A DNA stretch of 64,000 nucleotides from Pseudomonas sp. MYb118 (lineage in GTDB: Bacteria > Pseudomonadota > Gammaproteobacteria > Pseudomonadales > Pseudomonadaceae). Where the stretch lies: contig NZ_JBFRXN010000001.1 in assembly GCF_040947875.1 (NCBI RefSeq), forward strand, positions 434,001 to 498,000, read 5' to 3'. The position numbers were made by a program, and so were the translations under genes. How positions within the stretch are numbered: the first letter of the stretch is position 1; every line of letters begins with the position of its first letter. The notes under the pieces were generated by a model. The model did no database searches, was not told the DNA's origin, and worked only from the letters and a program-made list of their open reading frames with translations. This document shows positions 55,124-63,688 of this stretch, piece by piece.

Positions 55124-55579
55124 ATGTCCATTTCGATTGGCTTCCCCAATCCGAGTGCAATCACCATCGGCGGCAAATCCACGGCGACAGTCGACGCGTT
55201 GAGCGAATCGACCTCCGGGGCGGCTGGGCTGGCGTTGGGTACTGAGGAAGAGGGTGACGGCACCCAGGTTCGCACCGGTGGCGGTCCCATGACCGAGACC
55301 AAGTCGGAAAGCGCCAGCGACAGCGGTCAGAGCGTGGCGGTGAAGACGTTGCTCAAGCGCATGCGCGAACTGCAACAACAATTGCGCGAACAACAGGAGC
55401 AGTTGGCAGCTGCCGAGGCAGCGTCTTACGCGACCCCGGAAGCGAAAGAGGCGGCCGTCATGGCGATCCAGGGGCAGATTGCCGACACCAGCGCCGCGCT
55501 GGCTCAGGTCACCGCCAATCTGGTCCGGGAAATGGCCAAGGGTTCCAGCACAGGGAACATTGTCAGCACTACGGCGTAA
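55124..55579 (+). CDS. Coiled-coil protein of unknown function
   Basis: This 151-residue protein starts SISIGFPNPSAITIGGKSTATVDALS, a Ser/Thr/Gly-rich N-half with no classical signal peptide. A Gln/Glu-rich coiled coil follows (about 75-140: KRMRELQQQLREQQEQLAAAEAAS). The composition resembles flagellar- or type III-linked secreted proteins, and a sigma-28-like promoter precedes it, but no family is recognised. TCAGGAG gives a good ribosome-binding site. Its 3' end is duplicated, in decayed form, just downstream. Confidence 0.75.
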   Translation: MSISIGFPNPSAITIGGKSTATVDALSESTSGAAGLALGTEEEGDGTQVRTGGGPMTETKSESASDSGQSVAVKTLLKRMRELQQQLREQQEQLAAAEAASYATPEAKEAAVMAIQGQIADTSAALAQVTANLVREMAKGSSTGNIVSTTA

Positions 55580-55765
55580 ATGAATGCTTCAGTAATGCCA
55601 GGTAGCTCTGCGGTCGTTGGCAAATGACCGCAGGATTCGCATACGTAGATTGCCGACATCAACGGTCACCGCCAATCTGGTTTGGGAAGTAGCCAACGTA
55701 AACGAATGCTTCAGTAATACCCAGTAGCTCTGCGGTCGTTGACAAATGAACGCAGGATTCGCATA
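55476..55765. repeat. Degenerate tandem duplication of the 3' end of the coiled-coil gene
   Basis: Unit 1 (55476-55643) runs from AGATTGCCGACA inside the gene to GCAGGATTCGCATA beyond its stop. Unit 2 (55647-55765) repeats the same order with two internal deletions and point changes, for example CACCGCCAATCTGG and GAATGCTTCAGTAAT shared by both. No open frame survives in unit 2. Confidence 0.85.
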
Positions 55766-55775
55766 GTTCGGTCTT

Positions 55776-55789
55776 CGCAAACGTTTGCG
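55776..55789. promoter_or_regulatory. RbsR-type operator
   Basis: CGCAAACGTTTGCG is a perfect 14-bp palindrome with the central CG of LacI-family operators. It lies 88 bp upstream of rbsB, and a LacI-type regulator gene is in the operon. Confidence 0.88.
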
Positions 55790-55876
55790 TGGCCCCGAAG
55801 GTCTTATTTTTGAAGGGTGCTGTGCTTACTCTAGCGCAAGCGTTGCTCAGAATAATCATAAGATCGGAGTGAATCC

Positions 55877-56833
55877 ATGAAGCTGCCATTTGCTGGACGT
55901 CTTCTCGCTGTCGCTATGCTGGCTGCCGCATCCGCCGCGCTGCCTGTCTCCTCGGCTTTTGCCGAAACCCCTGAAAAACCTAAAGTCGCGCTGGTCATGA
56001 AATCCCTGGCCAACGAATTCTTCCTGACCATGGAAGACGGCGCCAAGGCCTACCAGAAAGACCACTCCGCAGACTTCGACCTGATCTCCAACGGCATCAA
56101 GGACGAAACCGACACCGCCAACCAGATTCGCATCGTCGAGCAAATGATCGTCTCCAAGGTCAATGCGCTGGTCATCGCCCCGGCTGATTCGAAAGCCATG
56201 GTGCCGGTGATCAAGAAAGCGGTGGACGCGGGCATCACCGTGGTCAACATCGACAACCAACTCGATCCCGCGGTGCTCAAGAGCAAAAACATCAGCGTAC
56301 CGTTCGTAGGCCCGGACAACCGCAAGGGTGCGCGCCTGGTGGGCGAATACCTGGCCAAGCAGCTCAAGGCCGGTGACGAAGTCGGCATCATCGAAGGCGT
56401 GTCCACCACCACCAACGCCCAGGCCCGCACCGCAGGCTTCAAGGATGCGATGGAAGCGGCGCAGATCAAGGTCGTGTCGCTGCAATCCGGTGACTGGGAA
56501 ATCAACAAGGGCAACCAGGTTGCCTCGTCCATGCTCAGCGAATACCCGAACATCAAGGCCCTGCTGGCCGGCAACGACAGCATGGCGGTCGGTGCGGTGT
56601 CGGCGGTGCGCGCCGCCGGCAAGGCGGGCAAGGTGCAAGTGGTCGGCTACGACAACATCAATGCGATCAAGCCGATGCTCAAGGATGGCCGCGTCCTCGC
56701 CACCGCCGACCAGTACGCCGCCAAGCAAGCCGTGTTCGGCATCGAGACGGCGCTGAAGATCATCAAGGGCGAGAAGCTCGACAGCGGCGCCAATGGCGTC
56801 ATTGAAACTCCAGTCGAGCTGGTGACCAAGTAG
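55877..56833 (+). CDS. rbsB: Ribose ABC transporter substrate-binding protein
   Basis: This 318-residue periplasmic protein has a Sec signal peptide (KLPFAGRLLAVAMLAAASAALPVSSAFA). The type I sugar-binding fold has KVALVMKSLANEFFLTMEDG, VSKVNALVIAPADSKAM and VVNIDNQLD, and hinge residues in GPDNRKGARLVGEYL. It delivers ribose to RbsAC. GGAGTGAATCC precedes its ATG. It is the first gene of the operon under the palindromic operator. Confidence 0.95.
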   Translation: MKLPFAGRLLAVAMLAAASAALPVSSAFAETPEKPKVALVMKSLANEFFLTMEDGAKAYQKDHSADFDLISNGIKDETDTANQIRIVEQMIVSKVNALVIAPADSKAMVPVIKKAVDAGITVVNIDNQLDPAVLKSKNISVPFVGPDNRKGARLVGEYLAKQLKAGDEVGIIEGVSTTTNAQARTAGFKDAMEAAQIKVVSLQSGDWEINKGNQVASSMLSEYPNIKALLAGNDSMAVGAVSAVRAAGKAGKVQVVGYDNINAIKPMLKDGRVLATADQYAAKQAVFGIETALKIIKGEKLDSGANGVIETPVELVTK

Positions 56834-56854
56834 TTCTTCTGGCGACACAACGGT

Positions 56855-56874
56855 GCTCGCCCGTCCGGGCGAGC
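56855..56874 (+). repeat. Intercistronic hairpin between rbsB and rbsA
   Basis: GCTCGCCC-GTCC-GGGCGAGC is a perfect 8-bp stem 14 bp before the rbsA ATG, with no T-run. It probably stabilises the rbsB mRNA end or limits read-through, giving more binding protein than ATPase. Confidence 0.75.
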
Positions 56875-56888
56875 GCATGGAGATTCTT

Positions 56889-58442
56889 ATGTCAGTTTCC
56901 GCTCCGAACGCTGTCCTCTCGGTCAGCGGTATCGGCAAGACGTATGCGCAACCTGTCCTCACCGGTATCGACCTGACGCTGATGCGTGGGGAAGTGCTGG
57001 CGTTGACCGGCGAGAACGGTGCCGGCAAAAGCACGCTGTCGAAGATCATCGGTGGCCTGGTCACGCCGACCACCGGCCAGATGCAATTCCAGGGGCAGGA
57101 TTACCGCCCCGGCAGCCGCACCCAGGCGGAAGAGCTGGGCATCCGCATGGTCATGCAGGAACTCAATCTGCTGCCGACCCTGTCTGTCGCGGAAAACCTG
57201 TTTCTCGACAATCTGCCCAGTAACGCGGGCTGGATCAGCCGCAAGCAACTGCGCAAGGCGGCGATCGAGGCCATGGCCCAGGTCGGGCTCGATGCCATCG
57301 ACCCGGACACCCTGGTCGGCGAACTGGGCATCGGTCACCAGCAAATGGTCGAGATCGCCCGCAACCTGATTGGCGATTGCCACGTACTGATCCTCGACGA
57401 GCCGACCGCCATGCTGACGGCTCGCGAAGTGGAAATGCTCTTCGAGCAGATCACCCGCCTGCAAGCTCGCGGGGTGTCGATCATCTACATCTCCCATCGC
57501 CTCGAAGAACTGGCCCGGGTGGCCCAGCGCATTGCGGTGCTGCGTGACGGCAACCTGGTGTGCGTCGAGCCGATGGCCAATTACAACAGCGAACAGTTGG
57601 TGACCCTGATGGTGGGTCGTGAGCTGGGCGAACACATCGACATGGGGCCCCGCAAAATCGGCACGCCGGCGCTGACGGTCAAGGGCCTGACCCATACCGA
57701 CAAGGTTCGTGACGTGTCCTTCGAAGTGCGTGCCGGCGAGATTTTCGGCATTTCCGGGCTGATCGGGGCAGGGCGCACGGAGCTGTTGCGGCTGATTTTC
57801 GGCGCCGATGTGGCGGACAGCGGCACCGTGGCGCTGGGTTCGCCGGCGCAGGTGGCGAATATTCGCTCGCCAGCGGATGCCGTCGCGCACGGGATCGCCT
57901 TGATTACCGAAGACCGCAAAGGGGAAGGCTTGCTGCTGACCCAGTCGATCAGCGCCAACATCGCCCTGGGCAACATGAAGGAAATTTCCAGTGCCGGGGT
58001 CGTCAACAACGTTGATGAACTGTCCCTGGCCCAGCGTCAGATCGACGCCATGCGCATTCGCAGTTCCAGCCCGACGCAACTGGTCTCCGAGCTGTCCGGT
58101 GGCAACCAGCAGAAAGTGGTGATCGGCCGCTGGCTGGAGCGTGATTGTGCGGTGCTGCTGTTCGACGAGCCCACGCGCGGGATCGACGTCGGTGCCAAAT
58201 TCGATATTTATGCACTGCTCGGTGAGTTGACCCGTCAGGGCAAGGCGCTGGTGGTGGTGTCCAGCGACCTGCGCGAATTGATGCTGATCTGCGACCGCAT
58301 TGGCGTGCTGTCGGCGGGTCGCCTGATCGAGACATTCGAGCGCGACAGCTGGACCCAGGATGACTTGCTTGCCGCCGCTTTTGCCGGCTACCAAAAACGT
58401 GATGCGTTGCTTAATGAGGCAGCGCCTAGGGATCTCCCATGA
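56889..58442 (+). CDS. rbsA: Ribose ABC transporter ATP-binding protein (tandem ATPase)
   Basis: This 517-residue protein fuses two ABC domains. The first has Walker A GENGAGKST, signature region LGIGHQQMVEIAR and Walker B VLILDEPTAML. The second has the degenerate P-loop GLIGAGRTEL, signature LSGGNQQKVVIGR and Walker B VLLFDEPTRG, as in all RbsA proteins. It energises RbsC. ATG 56889 is chosen over an in-frame TTG-like start further up. Its stop overlaps the rbsC start (ATGA). Confidence 0.96.
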   Translation: MSVSAPNAVLSVSGIGKTYAQPVLTGIDLTLMRGEVLALTGENGAGKSTLSKIIGGLVTPTTGQMQFQGQDYRPGSRTQAEELGIRMVMQELNLLPTLSVAENLFLDNLPSNAGWISRKQLRKAAIEAMAQVGLDAIDPDTLVGELGIGHQQMVEIARNLIGDCHVLILDEPTAMLTAREVEMLFEQITRLQARGVSIIYISHRLEELARVAQRIAVLRDGNLVCVEPMANYNSEQLVTLMVGRELGEHIDMGPRKIGTPALTVKGLTHTDKVRDVSFEVRAGEIFGISGLIGAGRTELLRLIFGADVADSGTVALGSPAQVANIRSPADAVAHGIALITEDRKGEGLLLTQSISANIALGNMKEISSAGVVNNVDELSLAQRQIDAMRIRSSSPTQLVSELSGGNQQKVVIGRWLERDCAVLLFDEPTRGIDVGAKFDIYALLGELTRQGKALVVVSSDLRELMLICDRIGVLSAGRLIETFERDSWTQDDLLAAAFAGYQKRDALLNEAAPRDLP

Positions 58443-59416
58443 AAACTGCAACGCCTGCCGGTAAACGTAGCGGCAACTTCTACGGCCTCGGCACTTACCT
58501 GGGCCTGGCCGGTGCCTTGCTGGCGATGATTGTCCTGTTCTCGATCCTGAGCAGCCACTTTCTGTCCTACGACACCTTCAGCACCCTGGCCAACCAGATT
58601 CCCGATCTGATGGTGCTGGCGGTCGGCATGACCTTCGTGCTGATCATCGGCGGCATCGACCTGTCGGTGGGCTCGGTGCTGGCGCTCGCGGCGTCCACGG
58701 TCAGCGTGGCGATTCTCGGCTGGGGCTGGAGCGTGTTGCCCGCCGCGCTGCTGGGCATGGCGGCTGCGGCACTGGCTGGCACCATCACCGGCTCGATCAC
58801 CGTGGCCTGGCGAATTCCGTCCTTTATCGTGTCCCTCGGTGTGCTGGAAATGGCCCGGGGCGTGGCGTATCAGATGACCGGTTCGCGCACCGCCTATATC
58901 GGTGATGCCTTTGCCTGGCTGTCCAATCCGATCGCCTTCGGCATTTCGCCGTCGTTCATCATTGCTCTGCTGATTATTTTCGTGGCCCAGGCTGTATTGA
59001 CGCGTACGGTGTTCGGGCGTTACCTGATCGGTATCGGTACCAACGAAGAAGCGGTGCGTCTGGCGGGGATCAACCCCAAGCCCTACAAGATCCTGGTGTT
59101 CAGTCTGATGGGGTTGCTGGCCGGTATCGCGGCGCTGTTCCAGATTTCGCGCCTGGAAGCAGCCGACCCGAATGCCGGCTCCGGCCTGGAGCTGCAGGTG
59201 ATTGCCGCGGTGGTCATCGGTGGCACCAGCCTGATGGGCGGGCGCGGTTCGGTGATCAGTACCTTTTTCGGCGTCCTGATCATCTCGGTTCTGGCGGCCG
59301 GCCTGGCGCAGATCGGTGCGACCGAGCCGACCAAGCGCATCATCACCGGCGCGGTCATCGTGGTGGCGGTGGTGCTGGACACCTATCGCAGTCAGCGCGC
59401 AAGCCGGCGGAGCTGA
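58439..59416 (+). CDS. rbsC: Ribose ABC transporter permease
   Basis: This 325-residue inner-membrane protein has about eight to ten TM segments. The branched-sugar permease motifs VLAVGMTFVLIIGGIDLSVGS and IGTNEEAVRLAGI..K (EAA-like loop contacting RbsA) are present. The late segment GTSLMGGRGSVISTFFGVL is typical of the family. It overlaps rbsA by four bases. Confidence 0.96.
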   Translation: MKTATPAGKRSGNFYGLGTYLGLAGALLAMIVLFSILSSHFLSYDTFSTLANQIPDLMVLAVGMTFVLIIGGIDLSVGSVLALAASTVSVAILGWGWSVLPAALLGMAAAALAGTITGSITVAWRIPSFIVSLGVLEMARGVAYQMTGSRTAYIGDAFAWLSNPIAFGISPSFIIALLIIFVAQAVLTRTVFGRYLIGIGTNEEAVRLAGINPKPYKILVFSLMGLLAGIAALFQISRLEAADPNAGSGLELQVIAAVVIGGTSLMGGRGSVISTFFGVLIISVLAAGLAQIGATEPTKRIITGAVIVVAVVLDTYRSQRASRRS

Positions 59417-59419
59417 ATC

Positions 59420-60439
59420 ATGGCAACCATCAAAGATGTGGCCGCACTCGCGGGGATTTCCTACACCACGGTCTCCCATGTGGTGAACAAGACCCGCCCG
59501 GTCAGTGAAGAAGTGCGGGTCAAGGTCGAGGCGGCGATCAAAAGCCTCGACTACGTGCCCAGCGCGGTCGCGCGCTCGTTGAAAGCCAAGACCACGGCGA
59601 CCATCGGCCTGCTGGTGCCCAACAGCCTCAACCCGTATTTCGCCGAGCTGGCGCGCGGCATCGAAGATCACTGCGAGCGCAATGGTTATTGCGTGATCCT
59701 GTGCAACTCCGATGACGACCCGGACAAGCAGCGCAGCTACCTGCGAGTGTTGCTGGAAAAACGCATTGATGGGCTGATCGTGGCCTCGGCCGGTGGTGAC
59801 GCCGGGCTGGCGGAAGGGTTGGCAGGAGTGCGTACGCCGATGGTCATTGTCGACCGGGGGCTGCAAGGCGTGAATGCCGACCTGGTGCGCATCGACCATG
59901 AATACGGCGCCTACCTGGCGACCCGGCACCTTCTGGAACTGGGGCATCGGGACATCGCCATGATTGGCGGGCCTGCCGATACCAGTGTCGCGCAGATGCG
60001 TCTGGCGGGGTATTGCCGCGCCTTGCAGGAAGCCGGCGTCGGCGCATCGCCCGAGCGCATGCTGGGCAGCGATTTCACCAGCACGGGAGGTTACAGCGCC
60101 GCTGCCATCCTGCTGGAAAAGAACCCACCCAGCGCGATTTTCGCCGGTAACGACATGATCGGCATCGGTGTGCTGCGGGCGGCCGCCGAGCGCAACATTC
60201 GTGTGCCGAGCGAGCTGTCGGTGATCGGCTTCGACGATATCCAGATGAGTCGCTACGTCTATCCGGCGCTGACCACCGTGGGGCAGTCGATCCTGCAACT
60301 GGGGGAAATGGCCGCGGGCGTACTGCTGCGCAGGATCGCCAAGCCGGATACGGCCATCGATCAGCGGATCGTGACGCCCAGTATTGTCCTGCGTGAATCG
60401 ACTGCGCCCCTGGCCGGTCTGTTCGCGCAATTGCGTTGA
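59420..60439 (+). CDS. rbsR: LacI-family ribose operon repressor
   Basis: This 339-residue repressor has an N-terminal HTH (ATIKDVAALAGISYTTVSHVVN) and hinge helix (YVPSAVARSLKAK). A periplasmic-binding-like ribose-sensing domain follows (IGLLVPNSLNPYFAELARGIE). It starts 3 bp after the rbsC stop, so it is encoded inside the operon it should control through CGCAAACGTTTGCG upstream of rbsB. Confidence 0.95.
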   Translation: MATIKDVAALAGISYTTVSHVVNKTRPVSEEVRVKVEAAIKSLDYVPSAVARSLKAKTTATIGLLVPNSLNPYFAELARGIEDHCERNGYCVILCNSDDDPDKQRSYLRVLLEKRIDGLIVASAGGDAGLAEGLAGVRTPMVIVDRGLQGVNADLVRIDHEYGAYLATRHLLELGHRDIAMIGGPADTSVAQMRLAGYCRALQEAGVGASPERMLGSDFTSTGGYSAAAILLEKNPPSAIFAGNDMIGIGVLRAAAERNIRVPSELSVIGFDDIQMSRYVYPALTTVGQSILQLGEMAAGVLLRRIAKPDTAIDQRIVTPSIVLRESTAPLAGLFAQLR

Positions 60440-60457
60440 ATCAGCGAGTAGCGATGT

Positions 60458-61375
60458 ATGTCAGCAAAAGTAGTGGTGATAGGCAGCCTGAACATGGATC
60501 TGGTGACCCGCGCTCCGCGCCTGCCCCGTGGTGGCGAGACGCTGATCGGTGAGTCGTTCACCACGGTATCGGGCGGCAAGGGCGCCAACCAGGCCGTTGC
60601 CGCGGCGCGGTTGGGCGCGCAGGTCTCGATGGTCGGTTGCGTCGGCAGCGATGCCTACGGTGAAGCATTGCGTGGGGCATTGCTGGCCGACGGTATCGAC
60701 TGTCAGGCGGTCAGCACGGTCGACGGCTCCAGTGGGGTGGCGCTGATTGTGGTCGATGACGACAGCCAGAACGCGATCGTCATCGTGGCCGGTGCCAATG
60801 GTGCACTGACGCCGGCGTCGATTGATCGGTTCGATGCCGTGTTGCAGGCGGCGGATGTGATCATCTGTCAGTTGGAGGTGCCGGATGCCACCGTGGGGCA
60901 TGCGCTCAAGCGTGGCCGGGAGCTGGGCAAGACCGTGATCCTCAACCCGGCCCCCGCCAGTCGTCCGCTGCCCGCCGATTGGTATGCCGCCATCGACTAC
61001 CTCATCCCCAACGAGAGCGAAGCGTCGGCCCTGACCGGGCTGCCCGTGGATTCGCTGGCGACCGCCGAAGCCGCAGCCACGCGCCTGATCGCCATGGGCG
61101 CGGGCAAGGTCATCGTTACCTTGGGCGCGCAAGGTTCGCTGTTTGCCAATGGCCAATCCTTCGAACACTGCGCAGCGCCGAAGGTGAAAGCGGTGGATAC
61201 CACGGCGGCGGGGGACACCTTCGTCGGTGGTTTCGCCGCGGCACTGGCCGCGGGCAAAAGTGAAAGCGAAGCCATCCGCTTTGGCCAGGTTGCCGCTGCA
61301 CTGTCGGTCACCCGCGCGGGCGCGCAGCCCTCGATTCCCGATTTATCCGATGTACAGGCCTTTACCGCACCATGA
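60458..61375 (+). CDS. rbsK: Ribokinase
   Basis: This 305-residue PfkB-family kinase phosphorylates ribose to ribose 5-phosphate. It has the N-terminal [18 protein letters not shown], substrate loop [15 protein letters not shown], and the catalytic [17 protein letters not shown] with the general-base Asp. [12 protein letters not shown] and NESEAS are also conserved. Its stop overlaps rbsD by four bases (ATGA). Confidence 0.97.
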   Translation: MSAKVVVIGSLNMDLVTRAPRLPRGGETLIGESFTTVSGGKGANQAVAAARLGAQVSMVGCVGSDAYGEALRGALLADGIDCQAVSTVDGSSGVALIVVDDDSQNAIVIVAGANGALTPASIDRFDAVLQAADVIICQLEVPDATVGHALKRGRELGKTVILNPAPASRPLPADWYAAIDYLIPNESEASALTGLPVDSLATAEAAATRLIAMGAGKVIVTLGAQGSLFANGQSFEHCAAPKVKAVDTTAAGDTFVGGFAAALAAGKSESEAIRFGQVAAALSVTRAGAQPSIPDLSDVQAFTAP

Positions 61376-61776
61376 AGAAAACACCTCTGCTCAACGTCGC
61401 CTTGTCGCGACTGATCGCCTCCCTGGGGCATGGCGACCTGGTCGTGATCGGCGATGCCGGCCTGCCGGTTCCGCCAGGCGTCGAGTTGATCGACCTGGCC
61501 CTGACCCAGGGCATTCCGGATTTCATCAGCACATTGAACGTCGTCCTCAGCGAAATGCAGGTCGAGCGTCACGTGCTGGCCAGCGAAATCCTGGATAAAC
61601 AGCCGACGGCGCTGGTCGCCCTGGACAAACTGCATGCCGAAGGTGCTTTGGGTCAGCGCCAGTTGGTCGACCATGAGCAGTTCAAGATCCTCAGTCGGCA
61701 GGCGAGGGCGATCGTGCGCACCGGCGAATGCCAGCCGTATTGCAACATCGTCCTGGCTGCCGGTGTCACCTTTTGA
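61372..61776 (+). CDS. rbsD: D-ribose pyranase
   Basis: This 134-residue enzyme interconverts the pyranose and furanose forms of ribose, supplying the furanose that ribokinase uses. It has [21 protein letters not shown] with the catalytic His and Asp, and the C-terminal [17 protein letters not shown]. Its length is normal. It is translationally coupled to rbsK and followed after 38 bp by the nucleoside hydrolase. Confidence 0.96.
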   Translation: MKKTPLLNVALSRLIASLGHGDLVVIGDAGLPVPPGVELIDLALTQGIPDFISTLNVVLSEMQVERHVLASEILDKQPTALVALDKLHAEGALGQRQLVDHEQFKILSRQARAIVRTGECQPYCNIVLAAGVTF

Positions 61777-61814
61777 ATTGATTGACCGTTTCCCCCTTGC
61801 ACAAGGAGTGCGCC

Positions 61815-62843
61815 ATGTACCGCTATGCCCAGAAACTGCACCACCTGATCGGGAGTCTGCTGCTTGTGTCCCTGATGACCGCAACGAGCGCCCAGGCGGC
61901 GCAAAAGATCGACCTGATCATCGACACCGATCCGGGCGCCGACGATGTGGTCGCCCTGCTTTTCGCCCTGGCATCACCGCAGGAGCTGAACATCCGTGCC
62001 TTGACCACCGTGGCTGGCAACGTGCGCCTGGACAAGACCTCGCGCAACGCGCGGCTGGCGCGAGAGTGGGCGGGGCGCGAGGAGGTGCCGGTGTACGCCG
62101 GTGCATCGAAGCCGCTGATGCGCACGCCGATTTATGCCGACAACATTCATGGCAAGGAAGGCATGTCTGGCGTCACCGTGCATGAACCGAAAAAGGGCCT
62201 GGCCGAAGGTAATGCAGTCACTTACCTGATCGACACGCTGAAAACCGCGAAACCCCATAGCATCACCATCGCCATGCTGGGGCCGCAGACCAACCTGGCG
62301 CTGGCGTTGATGCAGGAGCCCGAGATCGTCCAGGGCATCAAGGAAGTGGTGATCATGGGTGGTGCGCACTTCAACGGCGGCAACATTACCCCCGTGGCCG
62401 AATTCAACCTGTTCGCCGATCCGCAGGCCGCCGAGGTCGTGCTCAAAAGCGGCGTCAAGCTGACCTACCTGCCACTGGACGTGACGCACAAGGTCCTGAC
62501 CAGTGAAGCGCGCCTGAAGCAGATTGCGGCCTTGAACAACAATGCCAGCAAGCTGGTGGGCGATATCCTCAATGAGTACATCAAGGGCGACATGGAGCAT
62601 TACGGGCTGCCTGGCGGCCCGGTGCATGACGCCACCGTCATTGCCTACCTGCTCAAGCCGCAGCTGTTCAGTGGCCGCTCGGTCAATGTGGTGATTGATA
62701 GTCGAGAAGGGCCGACATTCGGCCAGACCATCGTCGACTGGTATGACGGCCTGAAAGCGCCGAAGAACGCTTTCTGGGTCGAGAGTGGCGACGCCCAGGG
62801 GTTCTTCGACCTGCTGACCGAGCGCCTGGCACGCCTGAAGTAA
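61815..62843 (+). CDS. Exported inosine-uridine-preferring nucleoside hydrolase
   Basis: This 342-residue hydrolase has a signal peptide (HLIGSLLLVSLMTATSAQA), so it acts outside the cytoplasm. The calcium-binding motif LIIDTDPGADDVVALLFAL defines the IUNH family; the second metal/ribose-binding block is EFNLFADPQAAEVVL, and the catalytic His region is PGGPVHDATVIAYLL. It would cut nucleosides into a base and ribose for uptake by RbsBAC. AAGGAGTGCGCC precedes its ATG. It is the last gene of the operon. Confidence 0.93.
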   Translation: MYRYAQKLHHLIGSLLLVSLMTATSAQAAQKIDLIIDTDPGADDVVALLFALASPQELNIRALTTVAGNVRLDKTSRNARLAREWAGREEVPVYAGASKPLMRTPIYADNIHGKEGMSGVTVHEPKKGLAEGNAVTYLIDTLKTAKPHSITIAMLGPQTNLALALMQEPEIVQGIKEVVIMGGAHFNGGNITPVAEFNLFADPQAAEVVLKSGVKLTYLPLDVTHKVLTSEARLKQIAALNNNASKLVGDILNEYIKGDMEHYGLPGGPVHDATVIAYLLKPQLFSGRSVNVVIDSREGPTFGQTIVDWYDGLKAPKNAFWVESGDAQGFFDLLTERLARLK

Positions 62844-62853
62844 AAACCTCACA

Positions 62854-62876
62854 CCCGCAGGTGCCGGCCTGCGGGT
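62854..62876 (+). terminator. Hairpin at the end of the rbs operon
   Basis: CCCGCAGG-TGCCGG-CCTGCGGG is followed by TTCACT. The stem is strong but the T-run poor. Confidence 0.55.
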
Positions 62877-63089
62877 TCACTCCCTGGCGTTGTCCTCGGC
62901 CCCTGTGTAGTCGGCGGGGTATTTCTCGAATACCTGTGCGAAGAAGGATTGCGCGGCTTCGGTTCCCAGCTCCTTGACCAACAGATCGACGCTGATGATT
63001 GCCAGTTCCTCCGGGCTGCCCGGGCTGTAGGAGCTATGGCCCTGTGGCCATTTGGCCTTGATATCGGCGTCGATGCTTACGGTGGTCAT
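62877..63089 (-). CDS. Small hypothetical protein
   Basis: This 70-residue protein starts TTVSIDADIKAKWPQGHSSY and is followed by SPEELAIISVDLLVKELGTEAAQSFFAQVFEKY and an acidic tail. It is soluble and mostly helical. I chose ATG 63089; an in-frame upstream ATG would add an unconvincing leader, and neither has a strong ribosome-binding site. It converges with the rbs operon. No family recognised. Confidence 0.55.
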   Translation of the reverse strand: MTTVSIDADIKAKWPQGHSSYSPGSPEELAIISVDLLVKELGTEAAQSFFAQVFEKYPADYTGAEDNARE

Positions 63090-63220
63090 GATGGCGCTCT
63101 GAAGTGGGATGAAGTCTGCCTGTGAGTTAATCATTTTGCCGCGGGTTTGACACTCCGACTTAGGCATGAGGGCAGGGCTGTGCGACACTGGGGCATTGAT
63201 GATTCTTCAAGGAACGTGCT

Positions 63221-63526
63221 GTGCAGATCGACTTGAACGCTCCTGACGGCCTGACCATCGAGGCTGTGCGCCAACTGCTGGCCAGTGCCAGTGATGATGT
63301 GCACACGCAATTGCGGGTGACCAAGGGCGGCATTGCCTATATCTCATCGGGCGTCGTGGGCGGTACCGACATAGACGACCTGCTGTTTCGCCTGGAAACC
63401 TGGGCCAAGGGGTCTGGCTACGTAGGCCGGGTGGCCGCCAGTGACGAGGTCTGGGTCATGCAGATTTTCAATGCGCTGAAAGACAACTGGCCCAAGCCAC
63501 CCTACGACTACATTGATGTTTACTGA
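63221..63526 (+). CDS. Small hypothetical protein
   Basis: This 101-residue soluble protein starts at GTG 63221: QIDLNAPDGLTIEAVRQLLASASDD, then beta-rich QLRVTKGGIAYISSGVVGG and helical DDLLFRLETWAKGSGYVG, ending PPYDYIDVY. AAGGAACGTGCT precedes the start. It diverges from the gene at 62877. Function unknown. Confidence 0.7.
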   Translation: MQIDLNAPDGLTIEAVRQLLASASDDVHTQLRVTKGGIAYISSGVVGGTDIDDLLFRLETWAKGSGYVGRVAASDEVWVMQIFNALKDNWPKPPYDYIDVY

Positions 63527-63688
63527 GTGTCGTTCATATTCAGTCACGATTGCGGGATGAACGACGGGAGAGGGTCAGGCAAACTCGCCAGCCCGGATCC
63601 AGGGCAAGGTGCTAGCACTGCCTCGGGAAACCAAACGCCAAATTGGCGGTCGCACGATTTAAGCTCAACTATTGGAAAAGGAGGCTTC

